A stretch of 64,000 nucleotides of DNA from Pseudomonadales bacterium (GTDB taxonomy: Bacteria; Pseudomonadota; Gammaproteobacteria; Pseudomonadales; Azotimanducaceae), in the NCBI GenBank assembly GCA_041395945.1, contig JAWKZN010000002.1, forward strand, positions 744,001-808,000, written 5' to 3'. The notes under the pieces are model-generated. The model did not search any database. It saw nothing but the letters and a program-made list of their open reading frames with translations, and was not told where the DNA came from. Numbering within the stretch: position 1 is the first letter of the stretch; every line of letters begins with the position of its first letter. The translations under genes were made by a program, and so were the position numbers. This document shows positions 1-9,158 of the stretch, piece by piece.

Positions 1-1
1 G

Positions 2-379
2 CCTCGGGAAGTCGGCGCCGCCTGTGTGCGGGAAGTACTGGCAACGATCGCCGAGCGGAAGGTCGACGTGGTCTTCCCCCTCGAATACCGCTATGTGAAG
101 GGCGACGACCTCTGGCTGTCGATGGACGAAGGTGGCGACCGCGCGGCGATTTCCGTACACCGTACGGCGAGCGCCGACTATCGTCCCCTGTTCGAGACCG
201 TGGAGCCCATCTTCTGGAAATACGGTGGCCGACCCCACTGGGGTAAGGTCCACAGCCTCGGCCACGCGGAACTGTCGCGCCTGTATCCGCGGTTCCGGGA
301 TTTCTGTGCGCTGCGCGCGGAACTCGACCCGGACGGCCGACTCCTCAACGACCACCTGCGCAAGCTCTTTCTCGCATGA
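2..379 (+). CDS. FAD-linked sugar-lactone oxidase, C-terminal part
   Basis: This is the C-terminal end of an oxidase of the D-arabinono-1,4-lactone / L-gulonolactone oxidase family; the FAD-binding half lies outside the window. The visible part carries the family's closing features: a GGRPHWGK segment followed by YPRF, then an LDPDGRLLN block before the stop. Members oxidise aldonolactones or related polyols and reduce oxygen or another acceptor. The TGA overlaps the ATG of the next gene (ATGA), so the two are probably co-transcribed and translationally coupled. The exact substrate is not predictable. Confidence 0.85.
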   Translation, partial: PREVGAACVREVLATIAERKVDVVFPLEYRYVKGDDLWLSMDEGGDRAAISVHRTASADYRPLFETVEPIFWKYGGRPHWGKVHSLGHAELSRLYPRFRDFCALRAELDPDGRLLNDHLRKLFLA

Positions 380-1647
380 AGCGGCGGACTTTTCTCGGCG
401 CCGCTTCGGGTGCAGCTGTCGCCGCAGCGGCCGGTGCCACCCTGCTGTGGAAACCTTCCGATGCGGGCGTACCCCACAATGCCTATTTTTCAGCCCTCAA
501 CGACCTGCTGAAACGGGACGGCCCTGGTCGGCCGGTGATGCTGATCGATCTCGACCGCTTGAATCACAACATCGATGTGCTCAGTCGCTCGGTCGGTGCC
601 GGTAAAACATGGCGGGTGGTCGTGAAATCATTGCCGAGCATTCCGCTGCTGCGCCATATCATGGAGCGTGCCGGGACTCGCGCCCTGATGGTTTTCCATC
701 AGCCCTTTCTCAATGAAGTCGCAGAAGCGCTGCCACACACTGATGTGCTCCTCGGCAAGCCCATGCCGGTTGCTGCAGCGAAGACCTTCTACCGCAGATT
801 TGAGCAGATTGCCGAATCCTCCGAATTTAATCCGGCCACCCGGCTGCAGTGGCTCATCGACTCCCGGGAGCGCCTTGAAGAATACCAGGCACTGGCCCGC
901 ACCCTCGGTGTGAAAATGCGGATCAACATTGAGATCGATGTGGGGCTGCACCGCGGCGGGCTTCCCGAACCCTCAGCAATCGATGCGCTGCTGAGTATCA
1001 TCGCCGCGGACCCCGGGCATCTGGAGTTTGCCGGACTCATGGGCTACGAACCCCATCTCACCGGTCTCGGTGCCGGCCTGGAACATCCGGCAGTGCAGCA
1101 GGTGGTCAGCGTGTACCGGGCGTTCATCGACCGCCTGCGAGCCCGGGACATCGATCCCGCCGGCCTGACCCTCAACGGGGCAGGCAGTCATACCCTGGCC
1201 ATTTATGAAAACGACACGACCATGAACGATCTCTCCGCGGGATCCGGCGTGGTCAAGCCGACAGACTTCGATACCTTTCATCTCAAGGACAATCTGCCTG
1301 CGGCGTTCATTGCCACACCGGTGCTGAAACGCTACGACCACCTGCACGTCGCCGGAGACCCCTGGTTTGCCGGTCTGCTCGAATGGTGGGACCCGAACAT
1401 GCGGCGGGTGCACTATATCTACGGCGGGTACTGGAAGGCGCGCTACGTCTCGCCAGCCGGAATCCCCGATCCCCTGTTTCACAGCACCAACCAGGAACCC
1501 TTCACCACGTCCGAATCCGTGGACCTGGCTGTCGGCGACTACGCCTTTCTGCGCCCGACCCAGAGTGAGCGGGTAATGACCCAGTTCGAAGATCTGCTGG
1601 TGGTGCGGGAAGGAGTGATCACTGATCGGTGGCCCGTGCTGGGTTGA
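376..1647 (+). CDS. Tat-exported DSD1/D-threonine aldolase-like PLP enzyme
   Basis: The protein has 423 residues. It opens with a twin-arginine signal (KRRTFLG followed by an Ala-rich hydrophobic stretch to about residue 28). The mature part is an alanine-racemase-type barrel with the PMLIDLDRLNHN-like opening and a VVKS segment whose lysine is the expected PLP Schiff-base residue, then a C-terminal D-serine-dehydratase-like domain. Family members cleave or dehydrate D-3-hydroxy amino acids. Export of a PLP enzyme through Tat fits cytoplasmic cofactor loading. It overlaps the upstream lactone oxidase by 4 bp, so the two probably work together, though the shared pathway is unknown. Family call is firm, substrate is not. 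Confidence 0.8.
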   Translation: MKRRTFLGAASGAAVAAAAGATLLWKPSDAGVPHNAYFSALNDLLKRDGPGRPVMLIDLDRLNHNIDVLSRSVGAGKTWRVVVKSLPSIPLLRHIMERAGTRALMVFHQPFLNEVAEALPHTDVLLGKPMPVAAAKTFYRRFEQIAESSEFNPATRLQWLIDSRERLEEYQALARTLGVKMRINIEIDVGLHRGGLPEPSAIDALLSIIAADPGHLEFAGLMGYEPHLTGLGAGLEHPAVQQVVSVYRAFIDRLRARDIDPAGLTLNGAGSHTLAIYENDTTMNDLSAGSGVVKPTDFDTFHLKDNLPAAFIATPVLKRYDHLHVAGDPWFAGLLEWWDPNMRRVHYIYGGYWKARYVSPAGIPDPLFHSTNQEPFTTSESVDLAVGDYAFLRPTQSERVMTQFEDLLVVREGVITDRWPVLG

Positions 1648-2142
1648 TCAGTGATGATGGCCACCCGCGCCGTGCACGTGGCCGTGTGTGATCTCCTCCC
1701 GTGAGGCTTCGCGCACGTCCAGCAGTTCGATCGCAAAGGTCACCTCTTCACCTGCAAGCGGGTGGTTCAGGTCTACATCCACAACCTTGTTGCCGACCTT
1801 GACCACAGTAACGGTACGCGCGCCCTGTTCCGTGTTGAGTCGGGTCTGCATGCCCGGCTTCAGTCGCGCTGCATTGGCAATATGTTTCTTGGGTACACGC
1901 TGAATCCAGTCGGGTCGACGGGCACCGAAAGCCTGCTCGGGCTGCAGCGTCACCTCGAACTGGTCTCCAGCACCCCGGTTGGTCAGCGCCTCCTCCAGTC
2001 CGGGCATCAGATTGCGATGCCCGATCAGAACCGTTGCCGGATCACCGCTCCTGCTGTCCTCGATCGCCCGACCGGCTGCATCACGCAGCTCGTAGTGAAA
2101 ACGTACTACCCGGTTTTTTTCCGCTGTCAGGCGTTCGCTCAT
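1648..2142 (-). CDS. slyD: SlyD-type FKBP peptidyl-prolyl isomerase
   Basis: The 164-residue protein has the SlyD layout: an FKBP half-domain at the N terminus, an inserted IF domain around residues 70-130 (chaperone flap), return to FKBP with the NHPLAGEEVTF motif, and a histidine-rich tail (HGHVHGAGGHHH) that binds nickel or other metals. It catalyses prolyl cis-trans isomerisation and acts as a cytosolic chaperone and metallochaperone. The stop codon directly abuts the stop of the upstream convergent gene with no bases between them. Confidence 0.92.
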   Translation of the reverse strand: MSERLTAEKNRVVRFHYELRDAAGRAIEDSRSGDPATVLIGHRNLMPGLEEALTNRGAGDQFEVTLQPEQAFGARRPDWIQRVPKKHIANAARLKPGMQTRLNTEQGARTVTVVKVGNKVVDVDLNHPLAGEEVTFAIELLDVREASREEITHGHVHGAGGHHH

Positions 2143-2294
2143 TTCCCATACCCACAGAATTCGAGGAACGCACTCTACCCGTTTTCCGGCGCCGGGATCG
2201 ACTCCGCATTGCCCCCGTGCCGGGGGACTCTGAGGTGTTGATACTTAATCAGAGGCTCCCTAGGCTGTACGGGTCGTCCGATCGGCTTCCTGCG

Positions 2295-2933
2295 ATGATT
2301 CTGCGGACCCTGCTGCTGCTGGCACTGGCATCTTCGGCACATGCCGACATCTACCGCTGGGTGGATGAGCAGGGCAATGTGCATTTCAGTGATAAGGCGC
2401 CTGCCGGTAACAGGGCGGACACCATCGTCGTCGAACCGCCACAGGTACCTGAGACGCCCGACGAAGGAGAGCTGAGGCGCCTGCAGCTGATCAGAGACGC
2501 ACAGGCAGCGGATCGGTACCAAGCAGATCTGACTGCGGCCTCCCCATCCGCGGAAGATGGCAGTGCCAGAGCGGAAGCCTGCTACCAGACCCGGGCTCAG
2601 TATTTCTGGCTGCAGAGAGAAGCCCCCGTCTATCGGGATGCTTCCGGCGCCTATCGATCGGCCTGGCGCAACGAAACTTATCAGGGTGAAAGGCAGTATC
2701 TGGCGGATGCGGAACGGGCTGCAGCCAGAGAAGATATCCGCCAGCAGCTGCTGGAGGTCTGCGACAATCCCTACGACGCGGAAGAAATGGCACAGGCTCA
2801 GGAACGATGGCTCGCCGCTGAGCTGTGCGCCTCAGAACAGGTTCGACTGGACGCACTGCTGAAACCGGAGTCCAGAGCAGGCCGGGACGACATCGAAAAC
2901 CAGCAGCGTCGGGTAGCCGATATCTGCCGTTGA
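2295..2933 (+). CDS. Exported DUF4124-type protein
   Basis: The start is placed at the ATG that begins a clean Sec signal peptide (hydrophobic LLLLALAS core, cleavage after AHA). Directly after it lies the DUF4124 signature, IYRWVDEQGNVHFSDKAP, typical of proteobacterial periplasmic proteins of unknown role. The rest of the 212 residues is charged and helical with several cysteines (CYQTRAQ, EVCDNP, LCASEQ, DICR). The reading frame is open further upstream but that part is antisense to slyD and lacks coding character. Function unknown. Confidence 0.75.
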   Translation: MILRTLLLLALASSAHADIYRWVDEQGNVHFSDKAPAGNRADTIVVEPPQVPETPDEGELRRLQLIRDAQAADRYQADLTAASPSAEDGSARAEACYQTRAQYFWLQREAPVYRDASGAYRSAWRNETYQGERQYLADAERAAAREDIRQQLLEVCDNPYDAEEMAQAQERWLAAELCASEQVRLDALLKPESRAGRDDIENQQRRVADICR

Positions 2934-2960
2934 ACACCAACATCCAAGTGAGGACGCCCG

Positions 2961-3821
2961 ATGAGCATCGGCCAGGTAAAACAGATTTTCCGACATCCCG
3001 TGAAGAGCATGCTGGGTGAGAGTCTCGAGCAGGCGAGACTGGAGGCGCGCGGTATTCCCGGTGACCGGGCCTGGGCCGTGCGCGATGAGGATCGCGGTGG
3101 TATCCGCGGCGCGAAACGCTTTCCCCAGCTGATGACCTGCGCAGCCCGCTATCTGACCGATCCGCCGGTGGAAGGATCGGCAACCGCGAGAGTCACTCTG
3201 CCCGATGGTCGCGAGCTCGACATCAATCATCCGGATATGCCGGCCGCGCTGAGCAGCCTCATCGACAGCCCGGTGACCGTGTGGCCCCTCATGCCGGCGG
3301 ACATGCTGGATCACTACCGCCGGGGTGCACCGGTGCTGCCGGATCAGGAAGCGGAATTCCGCCGCATGTTTGCCCGCACTCCGGAGGAGCCACTGCCCGA
3401 GCTGAGCGCTTTCCCGCCGGAACTGTTTGAATTCGAATCCCCGCTCGGCACCTATTTCGACGCCTTTCCCCTGCTGCTGATGACCAGCAATGGACTCAGG
3501 CATCTTGCCGGACTCATGCCCGGGCAGCGCTTCGACGTGCGCCGCTTCCGCCCCAACTTCCTGATCGATGTACCCGTTGACGAGCCGTTCCCTGAGCGGG
3601 CGTGGGCAGGCCGAACCCTGCAGATCGGCAGCGCGGAAATCGAAGTCACCATCGAGTGTCCGCGGTGTGTCATGACCACTCACGGCTTCGGTGACCTGCC
3701 CCGGGACCCGGGCATCATGCGCACGCTGGTGCGGGAAGCCGGAGGCAATCTGGGCATGTATGCCAGGGTCAGCAAGCCGGGCACGGTCACTATCGGAGAC
3801 TCGCTCACTCTGGTCGACTGA
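2961..3821 (+). CDS. MOSC-domain protein
   Basis: The 286-residue protein has an N-terminal MOSC beta-barrel (IFRHPVKSMLGE and GIPGDRAWAV) and a C-terminal MOSC domain with RFRPNFLID and the ECPRCVMTT segment containing the conserved cysteine expected to bind molybdenum cofactor sulfur. Relatives include mARC, YcbX and the MOCOS C terminus, which handle Moco or reduce N-hydroxylated compounds. There is no fused ferredoxin domain, unlike YcbX. It starts 27 bp after the DUF4124 gene. Confidence 0.85.
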   Translation: MSIGQVKQIFRHPVKSMLGESLEQARLEARGIPGDRAWAVRDEDRGGIRGAKRFPQLMTCAARYLTDPPVEGSATARVTLPDGRELDINHPDMPAALSSLIDSPVTVWPLMPADMLDHYRRGAPVLPDQEAEFRRMFARTPEEPLPELSAFPPELFEFESPLGTYFDAFPLLLMTSNGLRHLAGLMPGQRFDVRRFRPNFLIDVPVDEPFPERAWAGRTLQIGSAEIEVTIECPRCVMTTHGFGDLPRDPGIMRTLVREAGGNLGMYARVSKPGTVTIGDSLTLVD

Positions 3822-3900
3822 GCAGTCAGCGACTCAGGGTCGCCGCGCGCAGCCAGGATATCGCTGACGGCACCGGCGAGCACCGATTCCGGATATCTCC

Positions 3901-4320
3901 CTAGCTTTGCAGAGTGGCCCCGTGAGCGGCCATCCATGCACCCATCGCTTCCTGAACACCGGGATCGAAGACGTCCGACAGATGAGCGATGCGATCGCCC
4001 TGAAAGCGGGCGTGCTCCACCCCTTTGAGTACGAGATCCGGCGCCCCCGTCTTGGTGTATCGCGCTGTCCATCGCACAGAAACCTGGTCACCTTTCTCAG
4101 TCGCTGGCTCGAAGGTGAGGGTGCGGCTGTCCATGAGCTGATCGAACCCGCCAATCGCACCTTTCAGCTTGGCCAGAACCGCCTCACGGCCCTTCGCTGC
4201 CGGCTCGTTGTCATAAACTGCGTCTGCGGTGAAGTACTGTTCGAGGCGGCCCCAGTTGCCATCCTCGTAGGTTTTTTCGAAGTCTTCCGCGTAGGCCAGG
4301 TATCGATCCGTGATGCGCAT
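3901..4320 (-). CDS. SnoaL-like (NTF2-fold) protein
   Basis: The 139-residue protein has the size and pattern of the SnoaL/NTF2 cone-fold family: an N-terminal helix with YAEDFEKTYEDGNW, then YFTADAVYDNEPAA, then beta strands rich in Thr/Glu, ending in VFDPGVQEAMGAWMAAHG. Such proteins are small isomerases, cyclases or ligand-binding domains; the substrate is not predictable. It stands alone on the minus strand. Confidence 0.7.
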   Translation of the reverse strand: MRITDRYLAYAEDFEKTYEDGNWGRLEQYFTADAVYDNEPAAKGREAVLAKLKGAIGGFDQLMDSRTLTFEPATEKGDQVSVRWTARYTKTGAPDLVLKGVEHARFQGDRIAHLSDVFDPGVQEAMGAWMAAHGATLQS

Positions 4321-4404
4321 TGTCTATCCCCTGTTGTAGCAACACCGCAGAGCATACGTTCACCCCGGCAGGGGTACCAGACCAGTGTCCACCCTCGCCG
4401 GCAC

Positions 4405-5013
4405 TCAGACCTCCGAGCGCAGGAGTTCCCCTACCCGGGCTCTGAGTATCGGCAGGACGTCAGCTTCGAAAAAAGGATTCTGTTTCAGCCAGCGGTTGTT
4501 TCGCGGACTGGGATGCGGCATGGGCAGCAACCGGGGCCAGAATGCCTGCCAGTTGCGCACCGTTCCGGCAAGGCTCGCGCCACAGCAATCCCCCAGATGC
4601 CAGCGCTGCGCAAACTGACCGATCACCAGGGTCAGGGCGATGTGCGGAAGCCGTTCCAGCAGAGCGTTCCGCCAGGCAGGGGCACACTCGGGTCGGGGTG
4701 GCAGATCACCGGCACTGCCTGTGCCGGGAAAACAGAAACCCATGGGGATGATGGCAAACAGATCCGGATCATAGAACTGCTCGCGATCCACCCCGAGCCA
4801 GTCGCGCAGCCGGTTGCCGGAAGGATCATCGAAGGGCAGGCCGCGTTCATGTGCCTTGCGGCCGGGAGCCTGACCGGCAATCAGAATCCGCGCCGAGGCG
4901 GATGCCTGCAGAATCGGATTCGGGCCCAGTGGCAGCGCTTCACATAAGGTGCAGCGCCGCACTTTCCGCAGTACCTGGGTGAGATCGTCAGCGGCACGGA
5001 CCCGGATCTTCAT
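4405..5013 (-). CDS. Uracil-DNA glycosylase family protein
   Basis: The 202-residue protein carries the superfamily motifs: ILIAGQAPGRKAHERGLPFDDPSGNRLRDWLG-type motif 1 (GQAPG), and the later HPSPRNNRW block (motif 2 region, His-Pro-Ser-Pro). It resembles the uracil-DNA glycosylase-like group often annotated as YcnT/UdgX-like proteins rather than classical Ung, and has CTLC cysteines near the start. The predicted role is removal of uracil or a related damaged base. The serine hydrolase gene upstream ends 5 bp away on the same strand, so they probably share a transcript. Confidence 0.78.
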   Translation of the reverse strand: MKIRVRAADDLTQVLRKVRRCTLCEALPLGPNPILQASASARILIAGQAPGRKAHERGLPFDDPSGNRLRDWLGVDREQFYDPDLFAIIPMGFCFPGTGSAGDLPPRPECAPAWRNALLERLPHIALTLVIGQFAQRWHLGDCCGASLAGTVRNWQAFWPRLLPMPHPSPRNNRWLKQNPFFEADVLPILRARVGELLRSEV

Positions 5014-5018
5014 GGTGT

Positions 5019-6293
5019 CTACGCAATGATCGACTGATACACACGGGCGCGCAGTTCGCGCCGGATCGGGTAGGTGGAAGACGGCATCAGCTGGGTGAGA
5101 AAGATGCTGAACAGTTCCTCTTCCGGATCGAGCCAGAAAAACGTACTCGCCGCGCCCCCCCAGTGGTGTTCCCCCGGGGAGGTGATGATGCTGGCTTTCA
5201 CCGGGTCCAGCACCACGGCAAAGCCGAGTCCGAAACCGATGCCGTCGTAACTGGTCTCGCTCCAGACCGGCTGCCCCATCCCGGCCATGTCCCGATCGTC
5301 GGGGAGGTGATTGAGCCGCATGTATTCCACAGTCTTCGGACTGAGCAGCTGCACGCCATCCAGTTCACCGCCTCGCAGCAGCATCTGACAGAACCGTTCA
5401 TAATCCCGCATGCTGGCGGTCACCCCGCCACCGCCGGAATACAGCTGTGCGGGCTCCAGGAAACGGCTCTGCAGCGCAGCCTCCTGGAGTTTCAGGCCGC
5501 CGCGCTGGGACAGCGGGATCTGACCACCAGGCTTGCCTACACTGGACAGATCGCCGCCGGATCTGGGGGCATAAAGCGACGCGAAGCGGGAGTGATTTTC
5601 CGCCCGCACATGGAATCCCGCATCCACCATTCCCAGCGGTTCAAAGATACGCTGAGCAAAGAACTCACCCAGGCTCTGGCCGGACCAGACCTCCACCAGG
5701 CGGCCGAGCACATCGGTGGAAACACTGTAGTTCCATTCACTGCCGGGCTGGCAGATGAGTGGCAGTTCGGCGACCTGCCGCACGAGAGATGCCAGATCTC
5801 CCTCGCCACCGGGAAACTCAAGCTTCGCTTTTCTGTAAGCTGCATCGACCACATTGGCCTGCATGAAGCCGTAGGTCAGACCGGAAGTGTGTGTCATCAG
5901 ATGCTGCACGGTCATCGGGTGTGTCACTGGCACCGTGTCGTCAATGGCCGCTTTGCCTCCGGCCCATACGCGCTGGTCTGCAAACTCCGGAAGATAGCCG
6001 GAGACAGGATCATCGAGTTGAAAGCAGCCTTCTTCGTAGAGAAGCATCGCGGCAACCGAAGTTATCGGTTTGGTCATCGAATAGATGCGCACGATCGTGT
6101 CCCGCTCAAAGGGTGTGCCGGAGGCAAGGTCTGCAAGGCCCGCAGTTTCAAACCAGGCGACTTTGCCCCTGCGGCCGATCAGTACACTGGCGCCGGCGAG
6201 ACGCTCGCTTTCGATCTGCCGCTCGAGCCACAGCCCGACCCGCCGCAGACGCTCGCTGCACAAACCGACGGTTTCCGGTTTAACGATATCCAT
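5019..6293 (-). CDS. Serine hydrolase, class-C beta-lactamase family
   Basis: The start is set at the ATG with an AGGA box 8 bp upstream; a GTG two codons earlier is possible. The 424-residue protein has the penicillin-binding fold of class-C enzymes: SMTK as the SxxK nucleophile motif near residue 72, an NYSVSTDVLG segment at the YxN position, and HHWGGAASTFFW near the C terminus in the KTG/HxG position. No signal peptide is seen, so it is likely a cytosolic esterase or amidase rather than a resistance enzyme. It is followed closely by the glycosylase gene. Confidence 0.82.
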   Translation of the reverse strand: MDIVKPETVGLCSERLRRVGLWLERQIESERLAGASVLIGRRGKVAWFETAGLADLASGTPFERDTIVRIYSMTKPITSVAAMLLYEEGCFQLDDPVSGYLPEFADQRVWAGGKAAIDDTVPVTHPMTVQHLMTHTSGLTYGFMQANVVDAAYRKAKLEFPGGEGDLASLVRQVAELPLICQPGSEWNYSVSTDVLGRLVEVWSGQSLGEFFAQRIFEPLGMVDAGFHVRAENHSRFASLYAPRSGGDLSSVGKPGGQIPLSQRGGLKLQEAALQSRFLEPAQLYSGGGGVTASMRDYERFCQMLLRGGELDGVQLLSPKTVEYMRLNHLPDDRDMAGMGQPVWSETSYDGIGFGLGFAVVLDPVKASIITSPGEHHWGGAASTFFWLDPEEELFSIFLTQLMPSSTYPIRRELRARVYQSIIA

Positions 6294-6327
6294 TTGCACG
6301 ATCCTTCCTCAATTCAGCCTGTATGTC

Positions 6328-7719
6328 ATGACCGCGACCGGATTCGGAGCGACCTCACCTTCGAAGATTCAACGTACTCGCCATCAGCGTCAACCATCGG
6401 CTGTCGCGGGTGGCATCCCCGGGGTAAGCTCCGATCAGGTACCAGCACCTGAGAGGTTCCCTAGCATTTTTCGTACACTCTTATCCTGGTCCGGTCGAAG
6501 AAATCAGCAGCGCAGCAAGCGGCTCCGTCACTGGGTCGGAGTTGAGGCGCGTAAGCTGGACCGCCTGGCGGACGACACACTCATCGATCGACTCCTTGGA
6601 TCCTCAACCGTTCCGGGTGTCGTTTTTCTCGGCGAATCCAACCACTTCGTGCAGCAGAAATCGGCCTTCCGGCTTTACTGGATTCAGGCACTGGCGCTGC
6701 GAACCCGGGTATTTCTGGTCGAAGAGCTGGGCTTCGCGGATGGCCACTGTATCAGTGCATTCCTGAGGACAGGAGACGACACCAGCCTGGCCCAGGCCGC
6801 CATCTTCGGCGGCACCGCCCATCGCCGTGAGGATCGCGACGACGGCTTACGGGGCGTGCTGCAGGATGCAGAGCAAAACTACCCGCATGCTCAGATGCTC
6901 AACGAGCATCGAAAATTCTACACAGCCTTGCGTCGATTGCCCGGGCTGTGCGGCTTTCAGGGCATCGATCTGGATCCACCGGGTTGCGGTTATCGCTGGA
7001 TACCTGCGCATCTTCAGCGCTCGAGCAGTCCCGGAAACAGTCGAATCACGCATGGATTGAAGCCGGTACCTGGAGAGTCGAGGGTGCAGGAAACCCGGAG
7101 ACTGCAGACCCTGCTCTCGAAACTGGACCCGCAGGACGGGACACTTGCAGACATACGGGCTGATCTGCAGGCAATGATAGACAGTCTTCAGTATCGCTCC
7201 CTGATCGGGGAGGCCATCGACTATCCGGCACTCCGGCCGGCGATGAGAATGCGCGAAGAAATCATGAAACACAGGATCGATGGCATTCTGGAAAGGCTGT
7301 CACCTGGTACCACTCTGGTAATCATGGGCCACGCCTTCCATCTCGCAAAGCGGGACAGTCACATCGAAAGCCAGGGTGTGGGCCCGGGAGGCGATGAGAC
7401 CCCGTCTCTCGGTCACTATCTTGTGCAGGAGCGCGGGATCGACGCCCGGTCGGTATGGATGATCTACGGCAGCGGCGAGGACGCCCAGCCATTGAGGGAC
7501 CTGCCCCGCAAAGCAGACTTCCCCCGCGAAACCATCAACCGGCAACTGCTTGACTGCACAGGGGAGGCAGTATGCCTGCCCGTGCGTGAGGCCCGGGAAT
7601 GGCTGCCCGGCGCAGTCCGTTTCGGGCATCTCTACAACAACGTGGTGAACGTCGATCTTGCTGAGGAAGCCGATGTCGTCACCTTCTTCCCCCGGGTCAC
7701 CCCGCTCTCCCTGGATTGA
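6328..7719 (+). CDS. Erythromycin-esterase-family protein
   Basis: The conserved core begins around base 6540 and has the family signature FLGESNH, the acidic EELGFADG block, a GFQGIDLD segment and the late MGHAFHLAKRDSH histidines that form the catalytic pocket. Members include macrolide esterases EreA/EreB and many proteins of unknown substrate. The start is uncertain: the ATG given is the first after the divergent hydrolase gene, but the first ~65 codons look poorly conserved, and no in-frame ATG, GTG or TTG lies nearer the domain. Resistance cannot be inferred from family membership alone. Confidence 0.7.
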   Translation: MTATGFGATSPSKIQRTRHQRQPSAVAGGIPGVSSDQVPAPERFPSIFRTLLSWSGRRNQQRSKRLRHWVGVEARKLDRLADDTLIDRLLGSSTVPGVVFLGESNHFVQQKSAFRLYWIQALALRTRVFLVEELGFADGHCISAFLRTGDDTSLAQAAIFGGTAHRREDRDDGLRGVLQDAEQNYPHAQMLNEHRKFYTALRRLPGLCGFQGIDLDPPGCGYRWIPAHLQRSSSPGNSRITHGLKPVPGESRVQETRRLQTLLSKLDPQDGTLADIRADLQAMIDSLQYRSLIGEAIDYPALRPAMRMREEIMKHRIDGILERLSPGTTLVIMGHAFHLAKRDSHIESQGVGPGGDETPSLGHYLVQERGIDARSVWMIYGSGEDAQPLRDLPRKADFPRETINRQLLDCTGEAVCLPVREAREWLPGAVRFGHLYNNVVNVDLAEEADVVTFFPRVTPLSLD

Positions 7720-7783
7720 ACCCTGTTGTAGCCCACCCCATCCCGCCTACACTGGTCGCCGGTCGAATCGAGGGGCATTTATC

Positions 7784-8296
7784 GTGGATCAGCTGGTAAC
7801 TTTCGCGGCGATGGCCGAGATCTTCGGCGCGCTGGCCATACTGGCGGGTGGCCTTTTCGCAATCGTGCAGTTTTCCGAATTCAGAAAACGACGCAGATAT
7901 CAGGTGGCGGCCGAACTCTGCCGGCAGTTCGCGGATCCGGATTTTGCCAGGGCCATTGTGCTGATACGGCAACTGCCGGATGGCATCAGTCTCGAAGCCC
8001 TCAAGGATCTGGACTCGGAGTACGAACAGTCCGCCCAGGTGCTCGCCATGACATTCGAAACCATGGGGCTGCTGGTCTACGAGAACCTCGCCTCCTTCCG
8101 CATCATCCAGCAGCTCACCGGGGGACTGCTGCTCGATGTCTGGCGCAAACTGTCGGTGTGGGTTGCAACCGTCCGCATCGAAAGCGGGAACCCGCGCTTT
8201 GCCGAATGGGTGCAGTGGCTGGCGGAACGCCTCGCCGAAGAGGAGGAAGAGATGGTCCCCGCGTACCAGGCCTTTGCCGACTGGGGCCGGCGCTGA
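7784..8296 (+). CDS. Membrane-anchored DUF4760-like protein
   Basis: A GTG start is chosen because an AGGGG box lies about 10 bp upstream and because it gives a protein (170 residues) opening directly with one transmembrane helix (FAAMAEIFGALAILAGGLFA), followed by a basic FRKRRR stop-transfer and a cytosolic helical domain ending in LAEEEEEMVPAYQAF. This layout matches proteins grouped as DUF4760, of unknown function. An in-frame ATG further upstream would overlap the preceding gene. Confidence 0.6.
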   Translation: MDQLVTFAAMAEIFGALAILAGGLFAIVQFSEFRKRRRYQVAAELCRQFADPDFARAIVLIRQLPDGISLEALKDLDSEYEQSAQVLAMTFETMGLLVYENLASFRIIQQLTGGLLLDVWRKLSVWVATVRIESGNPRFAEWVQWLAERLAEEEEEMVPAYQAFADWGRR

Positions 8297-8372
8297 CCAC
8301 CCCTTGACATCCGGACTGCGCTTGCAGCGCGCATCGGGGACCTCCCGGGTCACCCGGATCTTCCGCCGGCGG

Positions 8373-9143
8373 TCAGTCGAGATCAATGCCCACCGGGCAA
8401 TGATCTGAGCCCATCACGTCGGGCCAGATGAACGCATCCCGTACACGCCTGTCCGCGGAAGGAGAGGCGAACACATAGTCGATGCGCCAGCCCACGTTGT
8501 TTTCCCTGGCACCACCGAACTGTCGCCACCAGCTGTAATGCCCTTCAGCCCGGGGGTGCCGGGACCGGAAGGTGTCGACCCAGCCTGCCTCAATCCAGCG
8601 GCTCAACTCTGCCCGTTCCACCGGCAGAAAGCCGCTGGATTTGGTATTTCCCTTGGGCCGCGCAAGATCAATGGCTTCGTGAGCAGTGTTGTAGTCGCCT
8701 GTCACGAATACCGGCCCGCGGCGGCGCAGCTTTTCGATGCGATCGAAAACCGCGCCATAGAATTCCAGTTTGTAGGGCACACGAATGTTGTCTCTCTCAC
8801 GACCGCTGCCTTTCGGGAAGTACACGCTGGCGACAACCATACGTCCGAAATGGGCCTCCAGATAACGGCCTTCAATATCGAATCGGCTTTCACCCAGGCT
8901 GAGCTCGACCCGATCGGGCTGCGTACGACTGTACAGGGCCACACCGCTGTAACCGGGCCGCTCCGCCGGAAAGAACACCGTGTGCCAGCCTGCCGGAGTA
9001 CGCACTGATTCGTCGAGCTGCTCCGGAAAGGCACGCACTTCCTGCAGGGCCACGATGTCCGCCGCAGAGTACTCAAGAAAATCGAGGAAACCCTTTTTCG
9101 CGCAGGCGCGCAGGCCGTTGACGTTCCAGCTCAGAATGCGCAT
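8373..9143 (-). CDS. Exodeoxyribonuclease III family nuclease (copy 1)
   Basis: The 256-residue protein matches the XthA/ExoA AP-endonuclease family: N-terminal ILSWNVNGLRA, catalytic glutamate in LQEVRA, TGDYNTAH (GDxN), WRIDYVFAS and terminal GSDHCPVGIDL with the catalytic histidine. It should cleave DNA at abasic sites and remove 3' blocking groups in base-excision repair. A second, clearly different family member lies at 23649-24422. Confidence 0.9.
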   Translation of the reverse strand: MRILSWNVNGLRACAKKGFLDFLEYSAADIVALQEVRAFPEQLDESVRTPAGWHTVFFPAERPGYSGVALYSRTQPDRVELSLGESRFDIEGRYLEAHFGRMVVASVYFPKGSGRERDNIRVPYKLEFYGAVFDRIEKLRRRGPVFVTGDYNTAHEAIDLARPKGNTKSSGFLPVERAELSRWIEAGWVDTFRSRHPRAEGHYSWWRQFGGARENNVGWRIDYVFASPSADRRVRDAFIWPDVMGSDHCPVGIDLD

Positions 9144-9158
9144 CGGGTATCCGCGCGT

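Noticed and set aside
5019..6293. A true AmpC beta-lactamase
   Set aside because: No signal peptide and the YxN position reads NYSVS-like; the serine hydrolase family is broad and resistance is not indicated.
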